From: Nocardia sp. NBC_00403
GTDB lineage: Bacteria > Actinomycetota > Actinomycetes > Mycobacteriales > Mycobacteriaceae
Assembly: GCF_036046055.1 (NCBI RefSeq)
Contig: NZ_CP107939.1
Coordinates: forward strand, 7,998,001 to 8,062,000
Length of the DNA: 64,000 nucleotides
Direction of reading: 5' to 3'
Made by a program: the position numbers and the translations under genes
The notes under the pieces: model-generated
What the model was told of the DNA's origin: nothing
Databases searched by the model: none
The model's input: only the letters and a program-made list of their open reading frames with translations
Shown here: positions 37,451 to 46,715 of the stretch, piece after piece
Numbering within the stretch: position 1 is the first letter of the stretch
How the letters are laid out: each line of letters starts with the position of its first letter

Positions 37451-38138
37451 GGGTCTCGTCAGTCCTCTGGTCGGTGTGTCATCGTGTTGTCGGCCGCCGC
37501 CCGCGTCAGGCCCGAGTGCGGAGCCCAGTCGGGCCGGTGCGCACGGGCCCGTCGGGTATGACGGAATCCGCAGCACGCTTCATGGTAATGCGGCACCCAT
37601 GGTAAGCGTCGACGAGCAGCGTTGTGCTGCCTCACCCCGGCCCCACCATGTGGTCCCGCCCGTTACTTGCCACCGTACCCGCCGCGCGGCACGCCTCCCA
37701 GGCACGGTCGGGTATCACAGCTGGTCGTGTGCACAGATCCACGCGCTGGCCCCGAAGTACGGTCACAGCGAACTTTCAGCGAATCGAATTGCTGCGGAAC
37801 CTGTTTCAGTCGCGTGTCGTACGATGTAAGTCGTCTATCGTCCCCGCGCGGACCCACCCCTGGTAACGGTCTGCCCGCGAGGAGACGACATGCGATGACG
37901 GCAGGGCAGCGCAGCTCATGCGGAGCGAGCGACAGCGACGATCGTCTGCTGTGCACAACCCTTCCCCTTGTGATCGAATCGAGTTCACCGAGCTCGGGTC
38001 GGCGCAGCCTGCCACAGGCCCGAACAGGGTAAAAGAGGTGTGCCGGTTTCGCTGGATATGCCACAGGGGAAGAGGCGAACCGTTGTGGAGTGAACACAAT
38101 CGGCGTCGACCAAGGCGTCGGAAGGAGCACCGGGCAGC
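37451..38138. other. 688-bp divergent region between secA1 and the WS/DGAT-like gene
   Basis: Promoters for secA1 (leftward) and for the lipid operon (rightward) must lie here. GGAAGGAG at 38120-38127 is the likely ribosome site of the WS/DGAT-like gene. Several arginine-rich frames are open but none is convincing. I saw no repeat, tRNA or strong palindrome. Confidence 0.5.
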
Positions 38139-39560
38139 GTGATCACGAGATTGTCGCCGCAGGACGCGGCGTTCTATCGGCTCGAGTCGAGTAGTAATCC
38201 GATCCATATCGGCTCCCTCGCGATCGTCCGAAACACCGACCCCGCGCACGGATCCGAGGAACCCGCACTCGACTACGACCGGCTGGTCGATCTTGTCGAG
38301 GCCAGGCTCTCGCTGGTACCGCGCTATCGCCGCAAGGTTCGCGAGATCCCGTTCGCGCTGGGTCGGCCGGTCTGGGTGGAGGACAGCGCCTTCGACATCA
38401 CCTACCACATTCGGCGGTCGGCGCTGCCCGGTCCCGGCACCGACGAGCAGCTGCACGATCTGGTGGCCCGGCTCGCCTCCCGGCCGTTGGACCAGAGCAG
38501 GCCGCTGTGGGAGATGTACCTGATCGAGGGTCTTTCCGACGGCCGGCGCGCGATCTTCACCAAGACGCATTCGGCGCTCGTCGACGGGGAAACCGCGCTG
38601 GAGATCGGACACGTGATCCTCGATGCCAGCGCCTCACCACGCGCTTTCGCCGACGACGCCTGGCATGCGCCGCGCGAACCCAACGAGATGGAACTGTTCG
38701 TCGGCGCGCTGACCCATCTGGCCGCGCAGCCGCGCGAGGCACTGGAGGTGGCCCGCCATGCGAGCGCGAGCGCCTTCGCGGTAATCGGGGCCGCGGGCAA
38801 GGCGGTGGACTCGGTGGTGTCGGCGGTGCGGGTGGCAACCGCCGGCACGCCGGACAGCCCGCTCAACGCCAAGACCTCCCGCAACCGCCGGTTCGATGTC
38901 GTCCAAACGGATCTGGAGGACTACCGCAAGATCCGCAAGCGCTTCGACTGCTCGATCAACGACGCCATCCTCGCGGTGGTCACGGGCGCACTGCGCAACT
39001 GGCTGTTGTCCCGTGGCGAGGCGCTCACCGAGTCGACGGTGCTGCGTGCGGTGGTGCCGATGTCGGTGTACGTCGAGGGCGTCGACGGCGACCAGTCGCA
39101 CTCTGCCAGCGAGGTGTCCTCGTTCCTGATCGATCTGCCGGTCGGCGAACCGAACCCGGTGATGCGGCTGTCGCACATCTCGCACGCGACCGAGGCAACC
39201 GGCAAGCAACGGCGCGGAGTCAGGGCGCGAACTCTGGTGCACCTGGCCGGGTTCGCTCCGGCCAGCCTGCATGCGATGAGCGTGCGGGCAGCGAGTACGT
39301 TCGCAGAACACACGTTCAATCTGGTGATCACCAACGCACCGGGTCCGCAGACACCGATGTTCATCGGTGGCGCGCGGATGCTGGAGATGTATCCGGTGTC
39401 GCCGCTGCTCCGCAATCAGGCCTCGAGTATCGGGATCACGTCCTACGACGGGCGCGTCTTCTATGGGCTCAACGCCGACCGCGACGCGATGGCCGACATC
39501 GGCGTGCTGGCCGCGTCGGTGCACGAGTCCATGGAGGAGATGCTCGGTGCCTGTATCTGA
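38139..39560 (+). CDS. WS/DGAT-family O-acyltransferase with altered HHxxxDG motif
   Basis: A 473-residue wax ester synthase/diacylglycerol acyltransferase-like protein. The N terminus RLSPQDAAFYRLESSSNPIHIG and the C-terminal NLVITNAPGPQTPMFIGGARM are family hallmarks. The catalytic motif HHxxxDG reads HSALVDG: the second histidine, the expected general base, is serine. It may therefore be inactive, use another residue, or have another role. The homologous region in M. tuberculosis holds Rv3233c/Rv3234c (tgs3). GTG start at 38139. First gene of the rightward lipid operon. Confidence 0.88.
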   Translation: MITRLSPQDAAFYRLESSSNPIHIGSLAIVRNTDPAHGSEEPALDYDRLVDLVEARLSLVPRYRRKVREIPFALGRPVWVEDSAFDITYHIRRSALPGPGTDEQLHDLVARLASRPLDQSRPLWEMYLIEGLSDGRRAIFTKTHSALVDGETALEIGHVILDASASPRAFADDAWHAPREPNEMELFVGALTHLAAQPREALEVARHASASAFAVIGAAGKAVDSVVSAVRVATAGTPDSPLNAKTSRNRRFDVVQTDLEDYRKIRKRFDCSINDAILAVVTGALRNWLLSRGEALTESTVLRAVVPMSVYVEGVDGDQSHSASEVSSFLIDLPVGEPNPVMRLSHISHATEATGKQRRGVRARTLVHLAGFAPASLHAMSVRAASTFAEHTFNLVITNAPGPQTPMFIGGARMLEMYPVSPLLRNQASSIGITSYDGRVFYGLNADRDAMADIGVLAASVHESMEEMLGACI

Positions 39561-40155
39561 CCAGAACAAGCTGCGGGTCTACATCCCCGCGACGGTGCCG
39601 ATGCTGCGCGAACTGGTGGCGAACCGGGAATTGCGCGCGGTCAGCGGCACTGCCTTCGCGGTGACCCCCGCGCTGCGCGAGGCCTACGCCTCCGGCGACG
39701 ACGACGAACTGGCCGAGGTCGCGATGGGCGAGGCCGCCCGCGCCTCGCTGCGGCTGCTCGCCGCCGAACGCGAGGAGCCCGCCGAATCGGCGGACCACGA
39801 CCCTGCCGACGGTGCTGTACCGGCCGAGAGTGACGACGCCGGGCCGACGGCCACGCGCAGCCACAGCCCGGTGTACCGGCGCGCGGTGATCGCCGCCGAC
39901 GTGATCGGCGCGAAACTGCGCTCCGACCTCGACGACGCCGTGGTGCGATTGACGAGTCCCATCAGCTACGACCAGATCGCCTCGGTGCACGTCGACCTCG
40001 CCGAGGCCGAGCCCCAGGTCGCCAAGGCCGTCGATGTCGTCGACGCCGCCGACCTCGGTGACACCGATGCCGAGTTCGTGCTCGGCGACGCCGAAGACCA
40101 CCAGCTCGCCTGGTACGCCGCGCAGGAACTCCCCTTCCTGCTCGAATTGCTGTGA
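39547..40155 (+). CDS. Rv3231c-like protein of unknown function (DUF6912-type)
   Basis: A 202-residue soluble protein. Its start LRVYIPATVPMLRELVANREL and its end DHQLAWYAAQELPFLLELL resemble Rv3231c. The middle is acidic and low-complexity. The GTG at 39547 overlaps the end of the acyltransferase gene by 14 bases, so both are translated from one message. Function unknown. Confidence 0.82.
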   Translation: MPVSDQNKLRVYIPATVPMLRELVANRELRAVSGTAFAVTPALREAYASGDDDELAEVAMGEAARASLRLLAAEREEPAESADHDPADGAVPAESDDAGPTATRSHSPVYRRAVIAADVIGAKLRSDLDDAVVRLTSPISYDQIASVHVDLAEAEPQVAKAVDVVDAADLGDTDAEFVLGDAEDHQLAWYAAQELPFLLELL

Positions 40156-40218
40156 GCGACACCCTCGTGCAAGACCCGCGCTGACAGATCGCCTATCGAA
40201 CCTGCCGATCCCCGCTCG

Positions 40219-40238
40219 AACCTACGATGCCGTAACCT
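40219..40238 (+). promoter_or_regulatory. Shared motif upstream of the ferredoxin reductase gene, copy 1
   Basis: AACCTACGATGCCGTAACCT lies 16 bases before the reductase start. It matches the 20 bases at 43005-43024, upstream of the second desaturase, at 16 positions. The core TACG-N4-CGTA is palindromic, as expected for a TetR-type operator. Confidence 0.55.
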
Positions 40239-40253
40239 GACTGCAAGGCGGCC

Positions 40254-41450
40254 GTGACAGCGGACACTACGACAGGGAGACGAACCGCAGCGATGGTTTT
40301 GAAAAAAGGGGGATTCTCGGTGCGGGGTGTTCGGGAGTGGCTGGAAGCACCGGCCGCCGATGTCGCCGAGCGCGGTGGACGGCTGAACGTGTTGCGCGGC
40401 GCCGTCGCCCGGGTCACCACCCCCCTGCTGCCCGACGACTACCTGCATCTGGCCAACCCGCTGTGGTCGGCACGCGAGCTGCGCGGGCGAATCGTCGAGG
40501 TGCGCAAGGAAACCGCCGATTCGGCCACCCTGGTCATCAAGCCCGGCTGGGGGTTCGACTGGAAATACGAGCCGGGTCAGTACATCGGCATCGGCATCCT
40601 GATCGACGGCCGCTGGCATTGGCGGTCGTACTCGCTCACCTGCCCGCCGAACTGGACCGACCCGGAACACGGCAGCAAGCGGCTGATCTCCATCGCGGTC
40701 AAGGCCATGCCCGAGGGCTTCCTGTCCAGCCACCTGGTCAGCGGCGTCGCCGCGGGCACCATCGTGCGGCTCGCCGCGCCGCAGGGCGGCTTCGTGCTGC
40801 CCTTCCCGCCGCCGGAGAAGGTGCTCTTCCTCACCGCGGGCAGCGGCATCACCCCGGTCATGTCGATGTTGCGGGCAATGGACCGTCGCGACCGGGTGAC
40901 CGACGTCGTGCACGTGCACTCCGCGCGCACCGACGACGACGTGATGTTCCGCGCGGAACTGCGCGATATGCACGATCGGCACCCGAGCTTCTCCTCACAT
41001 CTGCAGCTCACCAGCGAGCAGGGCAAGTTCTCCCTCGCCGAACTGGATGAGCAGTTCCCCGATTGGCGCGAGCGGCAGACCTGGGCCTGCGGCCCGGCCG
41101 CGATGCTCGACGAGATCGAGCACCACTGGCGCGATGCGGACATCGCCGATCGACTGCATGTGGAGCGCTTCGAGATCGAGCGCTCCGCGGTCGGCGAAGG
41201 CGGCACCGTCACCTTCGGGAAGACCGGGCGCAGCGCCGAGGTCGACGGTGCGACCAGTCTCCTGGAGGCGGGCGAGTCGGCCGGGGTCCAGATGCCCTTC
41301 GGCTGCCGGATGGGCATCTGCCAAACCTGCGTGGTGACAATAACTTCCGGACATACGCGCGATCTGCGCAACGGTGACGAGCGCCGCGAGGGCGACAAGG
41401 TGCAGACCTGCATCTCGGCCGCGGCAGGCGACTGCACACTCGACGTGTAA
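40254..41450 (+). CDS. Ferredoxin-type flavin reductase for the desaturases (Rv3230c-like)
   Basis: A 398-residue electron-transfer protein. An FAD domain ([20 protein letters not shown]) is followed by an NAD(P)-binding domain ([31 protein letters not shown]) and a C-terminal plant-type [2Fe-2S] domain with [12 protein letters not shown] and the last cysteine in VQTCIS. In M. tuberculosis the homologue Rv3230c feeds electrons to DesA3. Here it precedes two desaturases. GTG at 40254. Confidence 0.93.
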   Translation: MTADTTTGRRTAAMVLKKGGFSVRGVREWLEAPAADVAERGGRLNVLRGAVARVTTPLLPDDYLHLANPLWSARELRGRIVEVRKETADSATLVIKPGWGFDWKYEPGQYIGIGILIDGRWHWRSYSLTCPPNWTDPEHGSKRLISIAVKAMPEGFLSSHLVSGVAAGTIVRLAAPQGGFVLPFPPPEKVLFLTAGSGITPVMSMLRAMDRRDRVTDVVHVHSARTDDDVMFRAELRDMHDRHPSFSSHLQLTSEQGKFSLAELDEQFPDWRERQTWACGPAAMLDEIEHHWRDADIADRLHVERFEIERSAVGEGGTVTFGKTGRSAEVDGATSLLEAGESAGVQMPFGCRMGICQTCVVTITSGHTRDLRNGDERREGDKVQTCISAAAGDCTLDV

Positions 41451-41529
41451 CAACGGGCACCGCGAGCGCACCGTAGTCGGAGCAGCCGCCAGGTACCCTC
41501 GAGGTAATTCCAGCAGCGAAAGGACCCCG

Positions 41530-42942
41530 GTGGCCATCACCGATATCAAGGCGTTCGCCCATCTCACGGCCGCGGACATCGAAACACTGGGGCAGGAGCT
41601 CGATTCGATTCGCCGCTCGGTGGAGCTGTCGCGCGGGGAACAGGACGCGAAGTACATCCGCCGGACCATTGCCGCGCAGCGGGCGCTCGAAGTCGCCGGG
41701 CGCGCGGTGCTGTTCGGCAGCCGCAACCGTTGGGCGTGGCTCGGCGGCACGGCCCTGCTGTCGGTCGCGAAGATCATCGAGAACATGGAGCTCGGGCACA
41801 ACATCAGCCACGGGCAGTGGGACTGGATGAACGATCCGGAGATCCACTCGAGCTCGTGGGAATGGGATATGACCGGTCCCTCGTCGCAGTGGCGGCGGGC
41901 GCACAACTACTCCCACCACACCTACACCAACGTGCTCGGCAAGGACGAGGACCTAGGCTTCGGCATCCTGCGGATGACCCGCGACGAGGAGTGGCGGCCG
42001 GTCCACCTGGTCCAACCGTTCGCCAACGTCCTGCTCGCCGCGACCTTCGAGTGGGGCATTGCGCTGCACGACTGGGACATCGAAAAGCAGCTGTCCGGCA
42101 CGCCCAAGCAACTGATGTCGGAGCCGAACAAGGAATTCGCCCGCAAGATCACCCGCCAGGTGGCCAAGGACTTCGTGTTCTATCCGGCGTTGACCGGCCC
42201 CGCGTGGAAGAGCACGCTGAAGGCCAACGCGACGGCCAACTTCGTGCGCAACCTATGGGCCTACGCGGTGATCTTCTGCGGCCACTTCCCCGACGGCGCA
42301 GAGAAATTCACGGTCGAGCAGCTCGAGGGCGAGACCAGCGGCGAATGGTATCTGCGGCAGATGCTCGGCAGTGCCAACTTCAAGGCCGGTCCGGTCATGG
42401 CGTTCATGAGCGGCAACCTCTGCTACCAGATCGAGCACCACCTGTTCCCCGACCTGCCGAGCAATCGGTATTCGGAGGTCGCGGTCCGCGTGCGCGAGCT
42501 GTGCGACAAGTACGACCTGCCCTACACCACCGGCTCGCTCGGCAAGCAGTACCTGCTGGCCTTCCGGACCATCCACAAGCTAGCATTGCCGGACCGGTTC
42601 CTGCGCCGCACCGCCGACGATGCCCCGGAGACCTCCTCGGAGCGGAAGTTCGCGGGCATCTCCATGCCGACCATGCCGTCGATGCCGAACACCGAGCGGT
42701 GGGCCGACCGTTGGAACGAGACGCACTGGCTGCCCGTCGACCCGGAGACCGGTCAGCGACGCGGTCTGCGTTCGGCGCTGAACGAGGCCAAAGTGGTGCT
42801 GAAGGAAAAGGCACGGCACGAGAAAGAAGTACTGCGCGAGGCCAAGGTAGCGTTGCAGGAAAAGGCCAGGCAGGAACAGGCGACGTTGCGTCGAAAAGCC
42901 GCGCGGGAGCGGGCGTTACGCCGCATTCGACGCAAGCGCTGA
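41530..42942 (+). CDS. Membrane fatty acid desaturase (DesA3-type), first paralogue, with coiled tail
   Basis: A 470-residue acyl-CoA desaturase. The three histidine boxes are LGHNISHGQWDW, RAHNYSHHTYTN and QIEHHLFPDLPSN, with hydrophobic segments between. The last roughly 55 residues form a highly charged helical tail (LKEKARHEKEVLREAKVAL and more) that the second paralogue lacks. GTG at 41530 with AAAGGA upstream. Electrons probably come from the reductase encoded just before it. Confidence 0.92.
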   Translation: MAITDIKAFAHLTAADIETLGQELDSIRRSVELSRGEQDAKYIRRTIAAQRALEVAGRAVLFGSRNRWAWLGGTALLSVAKIIENMELGHNISHGQWDWMNDPEIHSSSWEWDMTGPSSQWRRAHNYSHHTYTNVLGKDEDLGFGILRMTRDEEWRPVHLVQPFANVLLAATFEWGIALHDWDIEKQLSGTPKQLMSEPNKEFARKITRQVAKDFVFYPALTGPAWKSTLKANATANFVRNLWAYAVIFCGHFPDGAEKFTVEQLEGETSGEWYLRQMLGSANFKAGPVMAFMSGNLCYQIEHHLFPDLPSNRYSEVAVRVRELCDKYDLPYTTGSLGKQYLLAFRTIHKLALPDRFLRRTADDAPETSSERKFAGISMPTMPSMPNTERWADRWNETHWLPVDPETGQRRGLRSALNEAKVVLKEKARHEKEVLREAKVALQEKARQEQATLRRKAARERALRRIRRKR

Positions 42943-43004
42943 CGTAGCAGACCTCGACCGTCTTTGCAATGGGGGATTTGCCACATTCCGAGGCCTATCC
43001 CCGC

Positions 43005-43038
43005 AACCTACGGTCTCGTAACTTACGGTACTGTAACC
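43005..43038 (+). promoter_or_regulatory. Operator candidate upstream of the second desaturase
   Basis: AACCTACGGTCTCGTAACTT (43005-43024) matches the motif before the reductase gene. Directly after, TTACGGTACTGTAA is a second imperfect palindrome. The two TACGGT-N2-(C/T)GTAAC half-units repeat 15 bases apart. The desaturase ATG is at 43042, so a bound protein would block transcription or initiation. Confidence 0.55.
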
Positions 43039-43041
43039 GCC

Positions 43042-44289
43042 ATGGCGATCTCGGATGTCAAGGAATACGCACACCTCACCGAAGCCGATGTAGAAGCGCT
43101 CGGCGCGGAGTTCGATGCGATCCGCCGTGATATCGAAGCCTCGCGCGGCGTGCGCGACGCGCAGTACATCCGCAACGTTATCCGGCTGCAGCGCGCCCTC
43201 GAGATCAGCGGCCGCGCCGTGCTGTTCGCCAGCTTCCTGCCGCCGGCCTGGCTGGCGGGCGTCGCCCTGCTCGGCACCGCCAAGATCATCGAGAACATGG
43301 AGATCGGGCACAACGTCATGCACGGCCAGTGGGACTGGATGAACGATCCCGAGGTCCACTCCAGCTCGTGGGAATGGGACAACACCGGGCCGTCCAAGCA
43401 CTGGAAACAGACGCACAACTACCTGCACCACAAGTACACCAACGTGCTCGGCATGGACGACGACATCGGCTACGGGCTGCTGCGCGTCACCCGCGACCAG
43501 CGCTGGAAGCCCTTCAATATCGGCAACCCCGTCTACAACCTGCTGCTGCAGCTGTTCTTCGAATACGGTGTCGCGGTCCAGCATCTGGAGCTGGGCAAGG
43601 TGGGCCGGTACAAGGAGGGCTCACCCGAGCGGGCCGCGTTCGAGGTCAAGCGCCGCGAGGTGCTGTTGAAGATCGGCAAGCAGGTCGGCAAGGATTACCT
43701 GTTGTTCCCGCTGCTGACCGGCCCCGCGTTCCTCTCGACGCTGACCGCGAACATCGCCGCCAATATGGTCCGCAACGTCTGGACCAACGCGGTGATCTTC
43801 TGCGGACACTTTCCCGACGGCGCCGAGAAGTTCACCAAGGCCGACATCGATGGTGAATCCAAGGGCCAGTGGTACCTGCGCCAGATGCTGGGCAGCGCCA
43901 ACATCTCCGGCGGCCCCGTCCTGCATTTCATGACCGGCAACCTCAGCCACCAGATCGAGCACCACCTATTCCCCGACCTGCCGAGCAACCACTACGCCGA
44001 CATCGCGGTGAAGGTGCGCGCCCTCGCCGAGAAGTACGACCTGCCCTACACCACCGGCTCGCTGCCGGTGCAGTACTTCAAGTCCTGGCGCACCATCCTC
44101 AAGCTGGCGCTGCCCAACAAGTACCTGCGCGCCACCACCGACGATGCCCCCGAGACCGCCTCGGAACGCAAGTTCGAGGGTGACACCCACCCGACGATCG
44201 ACCCGATCACCGGCAAGCGCCGCGGCCTGCGCACGGCGCTCACCGAGAGTCGTCGTCGTTTCACCCGCCGCGCCGTGTCCATCGGCTGA
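43042..44289 (+). CDS. desA3: Membrane fatty acid desaturase (DesA3-type), second paralogue
   Basis: A 415-residue desaturase closely related to the preceding gene. Boxes: IGHNVMHGQWDW, QTHNYLHHKYTN and QIEHHLFPDLPSN. It has the usual hydrophobic segments (LLGTAKIIENMEIGHN region; LTANIAANMVRN). It ends with a short basic tail. It corresponds best to Rv3229c. It has its own upstream operator-like sequence, so it may be regulated apart from the first copy. ATG at 43042. Confidence 0.92.
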   Translation: MAISDVKEYAHLTEADVEALGAEFDAIRRDIEASRGVRDAQYIRNVIRLQRALEISGRAVLFASFLPPAWLAGVALLGTAKIIENMEIGHNVMHGQWDWMNDPEVHSSSWEWDNTGPSKHWKQTHNYLHHKYTNVLGMDDDIGYGLLRVTRDQRWKPFNIGNPVYNLLLQLFFEYGVAVQHLELGKVGRYKEGSPERAAFEVKRREVLLKIGKQVGKDYLLFPLLTGPAFLSTLTANIAANMVRNVWTNAVIFCGHFPDGAEKFTKADIDGESKGQWYLRQMLGSANISGGPVLHFMTGNLSHQIEHHLFPDLPSNHYADIAVKVRALAEKYDLPYTTGSLPVQYFKSWRTILKLALPNKYLRATTDDAPETASERKFEGDTHPTIDPITGKRRGLRTALTESRRRFTRRAVSIG

Positions 44290-44464
44290 TCAGCCGCCCG
44301 CACCGTTTGCCTTCGTCTTTCCCACCGCGGTCAACCCGCACGCGACTGCCTCGACCGCGGCGCTGATCGACCGATGCACCTCATATCCCCCAAGCAGCCG
44401 TCGACAAGGCACCCAACTTATGTCCCGGCTGCAGGTGACGGTTCGCTGCTGGTTGACTGGCCTC

Positions 44465-45100
44465 GTGTGTGCTGATCATTTGAGCGTGTACGACGCCATC
44501 CGGTTGCGACGCGATGTGCGGGCGGAGTTCACCGGAGACGTCGTCGACGATGCGACGCTGTGGCAGATACTCGATGCCGCTCATCGGGCGCCGAGTGTCG
44601 GCAACTCACAGCCGTGGGACTTCGTGGTCGTGCAAGATCCGGTGACCCTGCGTAGGTTCGCCGACCACGTCGCGGACAAACGGATCGAATTCCGGGATGC
44701 GCTGCCGCCGGAGCGTGCGGCGATGTTCGAGCCGATCAAGATCGAGGGCATCACCGAGAGCGGCACCGGCATCGTGGTCACCTACGACCACAACCGCGGT
44801 GGCCCCCAGGTGCTCGGGCGGGCAACCGTCCCCGAAACCGGTGTCTACTCTGCGGTTCTGGCGATCCAGAACCTCTGGCTGGCCGCAACCGCGGAGCAGG
44901 TCGGGGTCGGCTGGGTGTCGTTCTACGATGCGGAATTCCTCACCGATCTTGTCGGCCTCCCGGACGGCATCCGTCCGGTCGCCTGGCTCTGCGTCGGCCC
45001 GGTCCACGAATTCCAGCGGGTTCCCGACCTGGAACGGTTCGGCTGGCGCACCGGACGTCCGCTGGCGGACGCAGTGCACCAGGAGACCTACCGGAACTGA
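44465..45100 (+). CDS. bluB: 5,6-dimethylbenzimidazole synthase BluB
   Basis: BluB cleaves reduced FMN with oxygen to form dimethylbenzimidazole, the lower ligand of vitamin B12. The 211-residue nitroreductase-fold protein shows YDAIRLRRDVRAEF, HRAPSVGNSQPWDF, and VGVGWVSFYD, all typical of BluB. The start is uncertain: GTG 44465, TTG 44480 and GTG 44486 are possible and none has a good ribosome site. No cobalamin riboswitch was seen upstream and no other B12 gene is adjacent. Confidence 0.85.
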   Translation: MCADHLSVYDAIRLRRDVRAEFTGDVVDDATLWQILDAAHRAPSVGNSQPWDFVVVQDPVTLRRFADHVADKRIEFRDALPPERAAMFEPIKIEGITESGTGIVVTYDHNRGGPQVLGRATVPETGVYSAVLAIQNLWLAATAEQVGVGWVSFYDAEFLTDLVGLPDGIRPVAWLCVGPVHEFQRVPDLERFGWRTGRPLADAVHQETYRN

Positions 45101-45110
45101 GCGGCCGGGC

Positions 45111-46403
45111 TCAGACGCGCTCCAGTACCGCCGAGGCGCCGATGCCACCCGCGGCGCAGATGCCGAGGAGGGCGGCGCTCTTGCCGGTGCGGGCGAGCTC
45201 GTTGGCCATGGTGGTGACCATGCGGGCGCCGGTCGCGCCGAACGGGTGGCCGAGCGAGACCGAGCCGCCGTGCACGTTGAGCTTGTCGATGTCGACCGCG
45301 CCGACCGCGGTGTCCCGGTCGAGCCTGGTCTTCGCCCATTCGTCGCTGTTCAGTGCGGCGAGCACCGACAGAGTCTGAGCGGCGAACGCCTCGTGGATAT
45401 CGACGAAGTCGATGTCGCCCAAGGACATTCCGGCCTTGTCCAAAGCCCGTGGCATGGAGATGGCGGGGCCGATGAGCACCTGGTCGGTCGGATCGACGCT
45501 CACGTAGCTCCAGGAACGGAAGGCGGCAAGCGGCCGGTAGCCGAGTGTGTGCGCCTTCTCCTCGCTCATCAGCAGCACCGCGGAGGCGCCGTCGGTGAGC
45601 GGGCTGGCATTGCCTGCGGTGACGCTGCCGTCGGCGGCGAACACCGGCTTCAGGCGCGCCAGCTTCTCGATGCTGGTGTCCCCGCGCACCAACCCGTCAC
45701 GCGCTACCTCGACGCCCTGCGGGGTGCGCACCCGCAGTACTTCGTCGTCGAAGCGTCCCGACTCGATGGCAGCGGCGGCGCGGTGGTGTGAGCGCGCGGC
45801 GAATTCGTCCTGGTCGGCGCGGCTGACACCGTGGATGCGGGCCATCTTCTCCGCCGACTCCCCCATTACCTCACCGGTGGTGCGCTCGGCGATCTTCGGC
45901 CTGCTCGGCAGCAGATCGGTGAATGGCGCGAGCTGCGCGATCGCGGACAGGTAATCCTTCGGCTTCGGCTTGCCGAGGGCGAGCGGCGCGGCCGCGTGCA
46001 CCACTTTTTGCGGCAGCTTCACCTCGGCATTGCTGGTGGAATCGCTGCCACCGGCGATCATGATGTCGTACTCGCCGCGCTCGATCGCCGCGGCCGCCGA
46101 CGTCACCGCCTGCAATCCGGACGCACAGGCTCGCGTCACCGTGTACCCCTCGCACCCGGCGTCGAGCCCCAGATCCAGCGCGATCTCCCGAGCGATGTTC
46201 GGTGCAACGCTCGGCAGGATCACCCCGCCCCACACAATGGCCTGCACCTGCGCGCCCGGCAGCCCGGTCCGCTCGAGCAGGCCCCGCACCGCAGCATCCG
46301 CCAGCGCGATCGAATCCATTCGCGTGTATTCGGCGAACGCCCGCACGAACGGCGTCCGGGCGCCGGAAACAATGACAGCACGGCGAGCAGCTTTGGTAGC
46401 CAT
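45111..46403 (-). CDS. Acetyl-CoA C-acyltransferase (thiolase, FadI/FadA-type)
   Basis: A 430-residue thiolase. The acylated cysteine is in TRACASGLQAV, the histidine base in GHPFGATGAR, and the second cysteine in LGICAAGGIGASAV. Length and NAEVKLPQKVVHAA fit the FadI branch active in fatty-acid beta-oxidation. A perfect inverted repeat lies 27 bases upstream of the ATG, so it is probably under a TetR-type repressor. It converges on bluB. Confidence 0.92.
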   Translation of the reverse strand: MATKAARRAVIVSGARTPFVRAFAEYTRMDSIALADAAVRGLLERTGLPGAQVQAIVWGGVILPSVAPNIAREIALDLGLDAGCEGYTVTRACASGLQAVTSAAAAIERGEYDIMIAGGSDSTSNAEVKLPQKVVHAAAPLALGKPKPKDYLSAIAQLAPFTDLLPSRPKIAERTTGEVMGESAEKMARIHGVSRADQDEFAARSHHRAAAAIESGRFDDEVLRVRTPQGVEVARDGLVRGDTSIEKLARLKPVFAADGSVTAGNASPLTDGASAVLLMSEEKAHTLGYRPLAAFRSWSYVSVDPTDQVLIGPAISMPRALDKAGMSLGDIDFVDIHEAFAAQTLSVLAALNSDEWAKTRLDRDTAVGAVDIDKLNVHGGSVSLGHPFGATGARMVTTMANELARTGKSAALLGICAAGGIGASAVLERV

Positions 46404-46715
46404 GGGTTTTCCCTTCGAGAGCCTCGACCCCCTAACTTACTCCAAGGTAAGTTAGGGCGCCACGCCCCCGGCTCAGCGATCCCCTCCAGTGCCGCTGAGC
46501 CGGTTCGTCGACGGTGAGCCGGCCTGCCGCGCGCCATTGCGCAACAGACCGGGCGCCAGTCCCGGCGAACGCCCCTGCTCGTTCCGGAACTGCCCAAAGC
46601 CGACACTTCGCAAGGCCGACGTCGTCCACTCGGCGCGAAGAAACAGTAGCAATTTTCTCATGGATTTTTCAAATGTTTTCTATCAACTTGTCTTTTTGGC
46701 TACGCTGGATCTACC
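46404..46715. other. Divergent intergenic region between thiolase and XRE gene
   Basis: These 312 bases hold the thiolase operator and, at the right end, an A/T-rich stretch (46645-46700) that stands out. TACGCT at 46701-46706 is a possible -10. If used, transcription would begin about three bases before the XRE ATG, making that message almost leaderless. Confidence 0.5.
46430..46457 (-). promoter_or_regulatory. Perfect inverted-repeat operator upstream of the thiolase
   Basis: CCCTAACTTAC and GTAAGTTAGGG are exact 11-base arms around TCCAAG. It lies 27 to 54 bases before the thiolase ATG, the normal place for a repressor site. No regulator gene is directly adjacent on that side. Confidence 0.75.

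Noticed and set aside
37806..38612. Minus-strand frame upstream of the WS/DGAT-like gene
   Set aside because: It runs into the acyltransferase gene in antisense and has no protein-like features.
44290..44464. Cobalamin riboswitch before bluB
   Set aside because: No B12-box-like sequence was found in the region.
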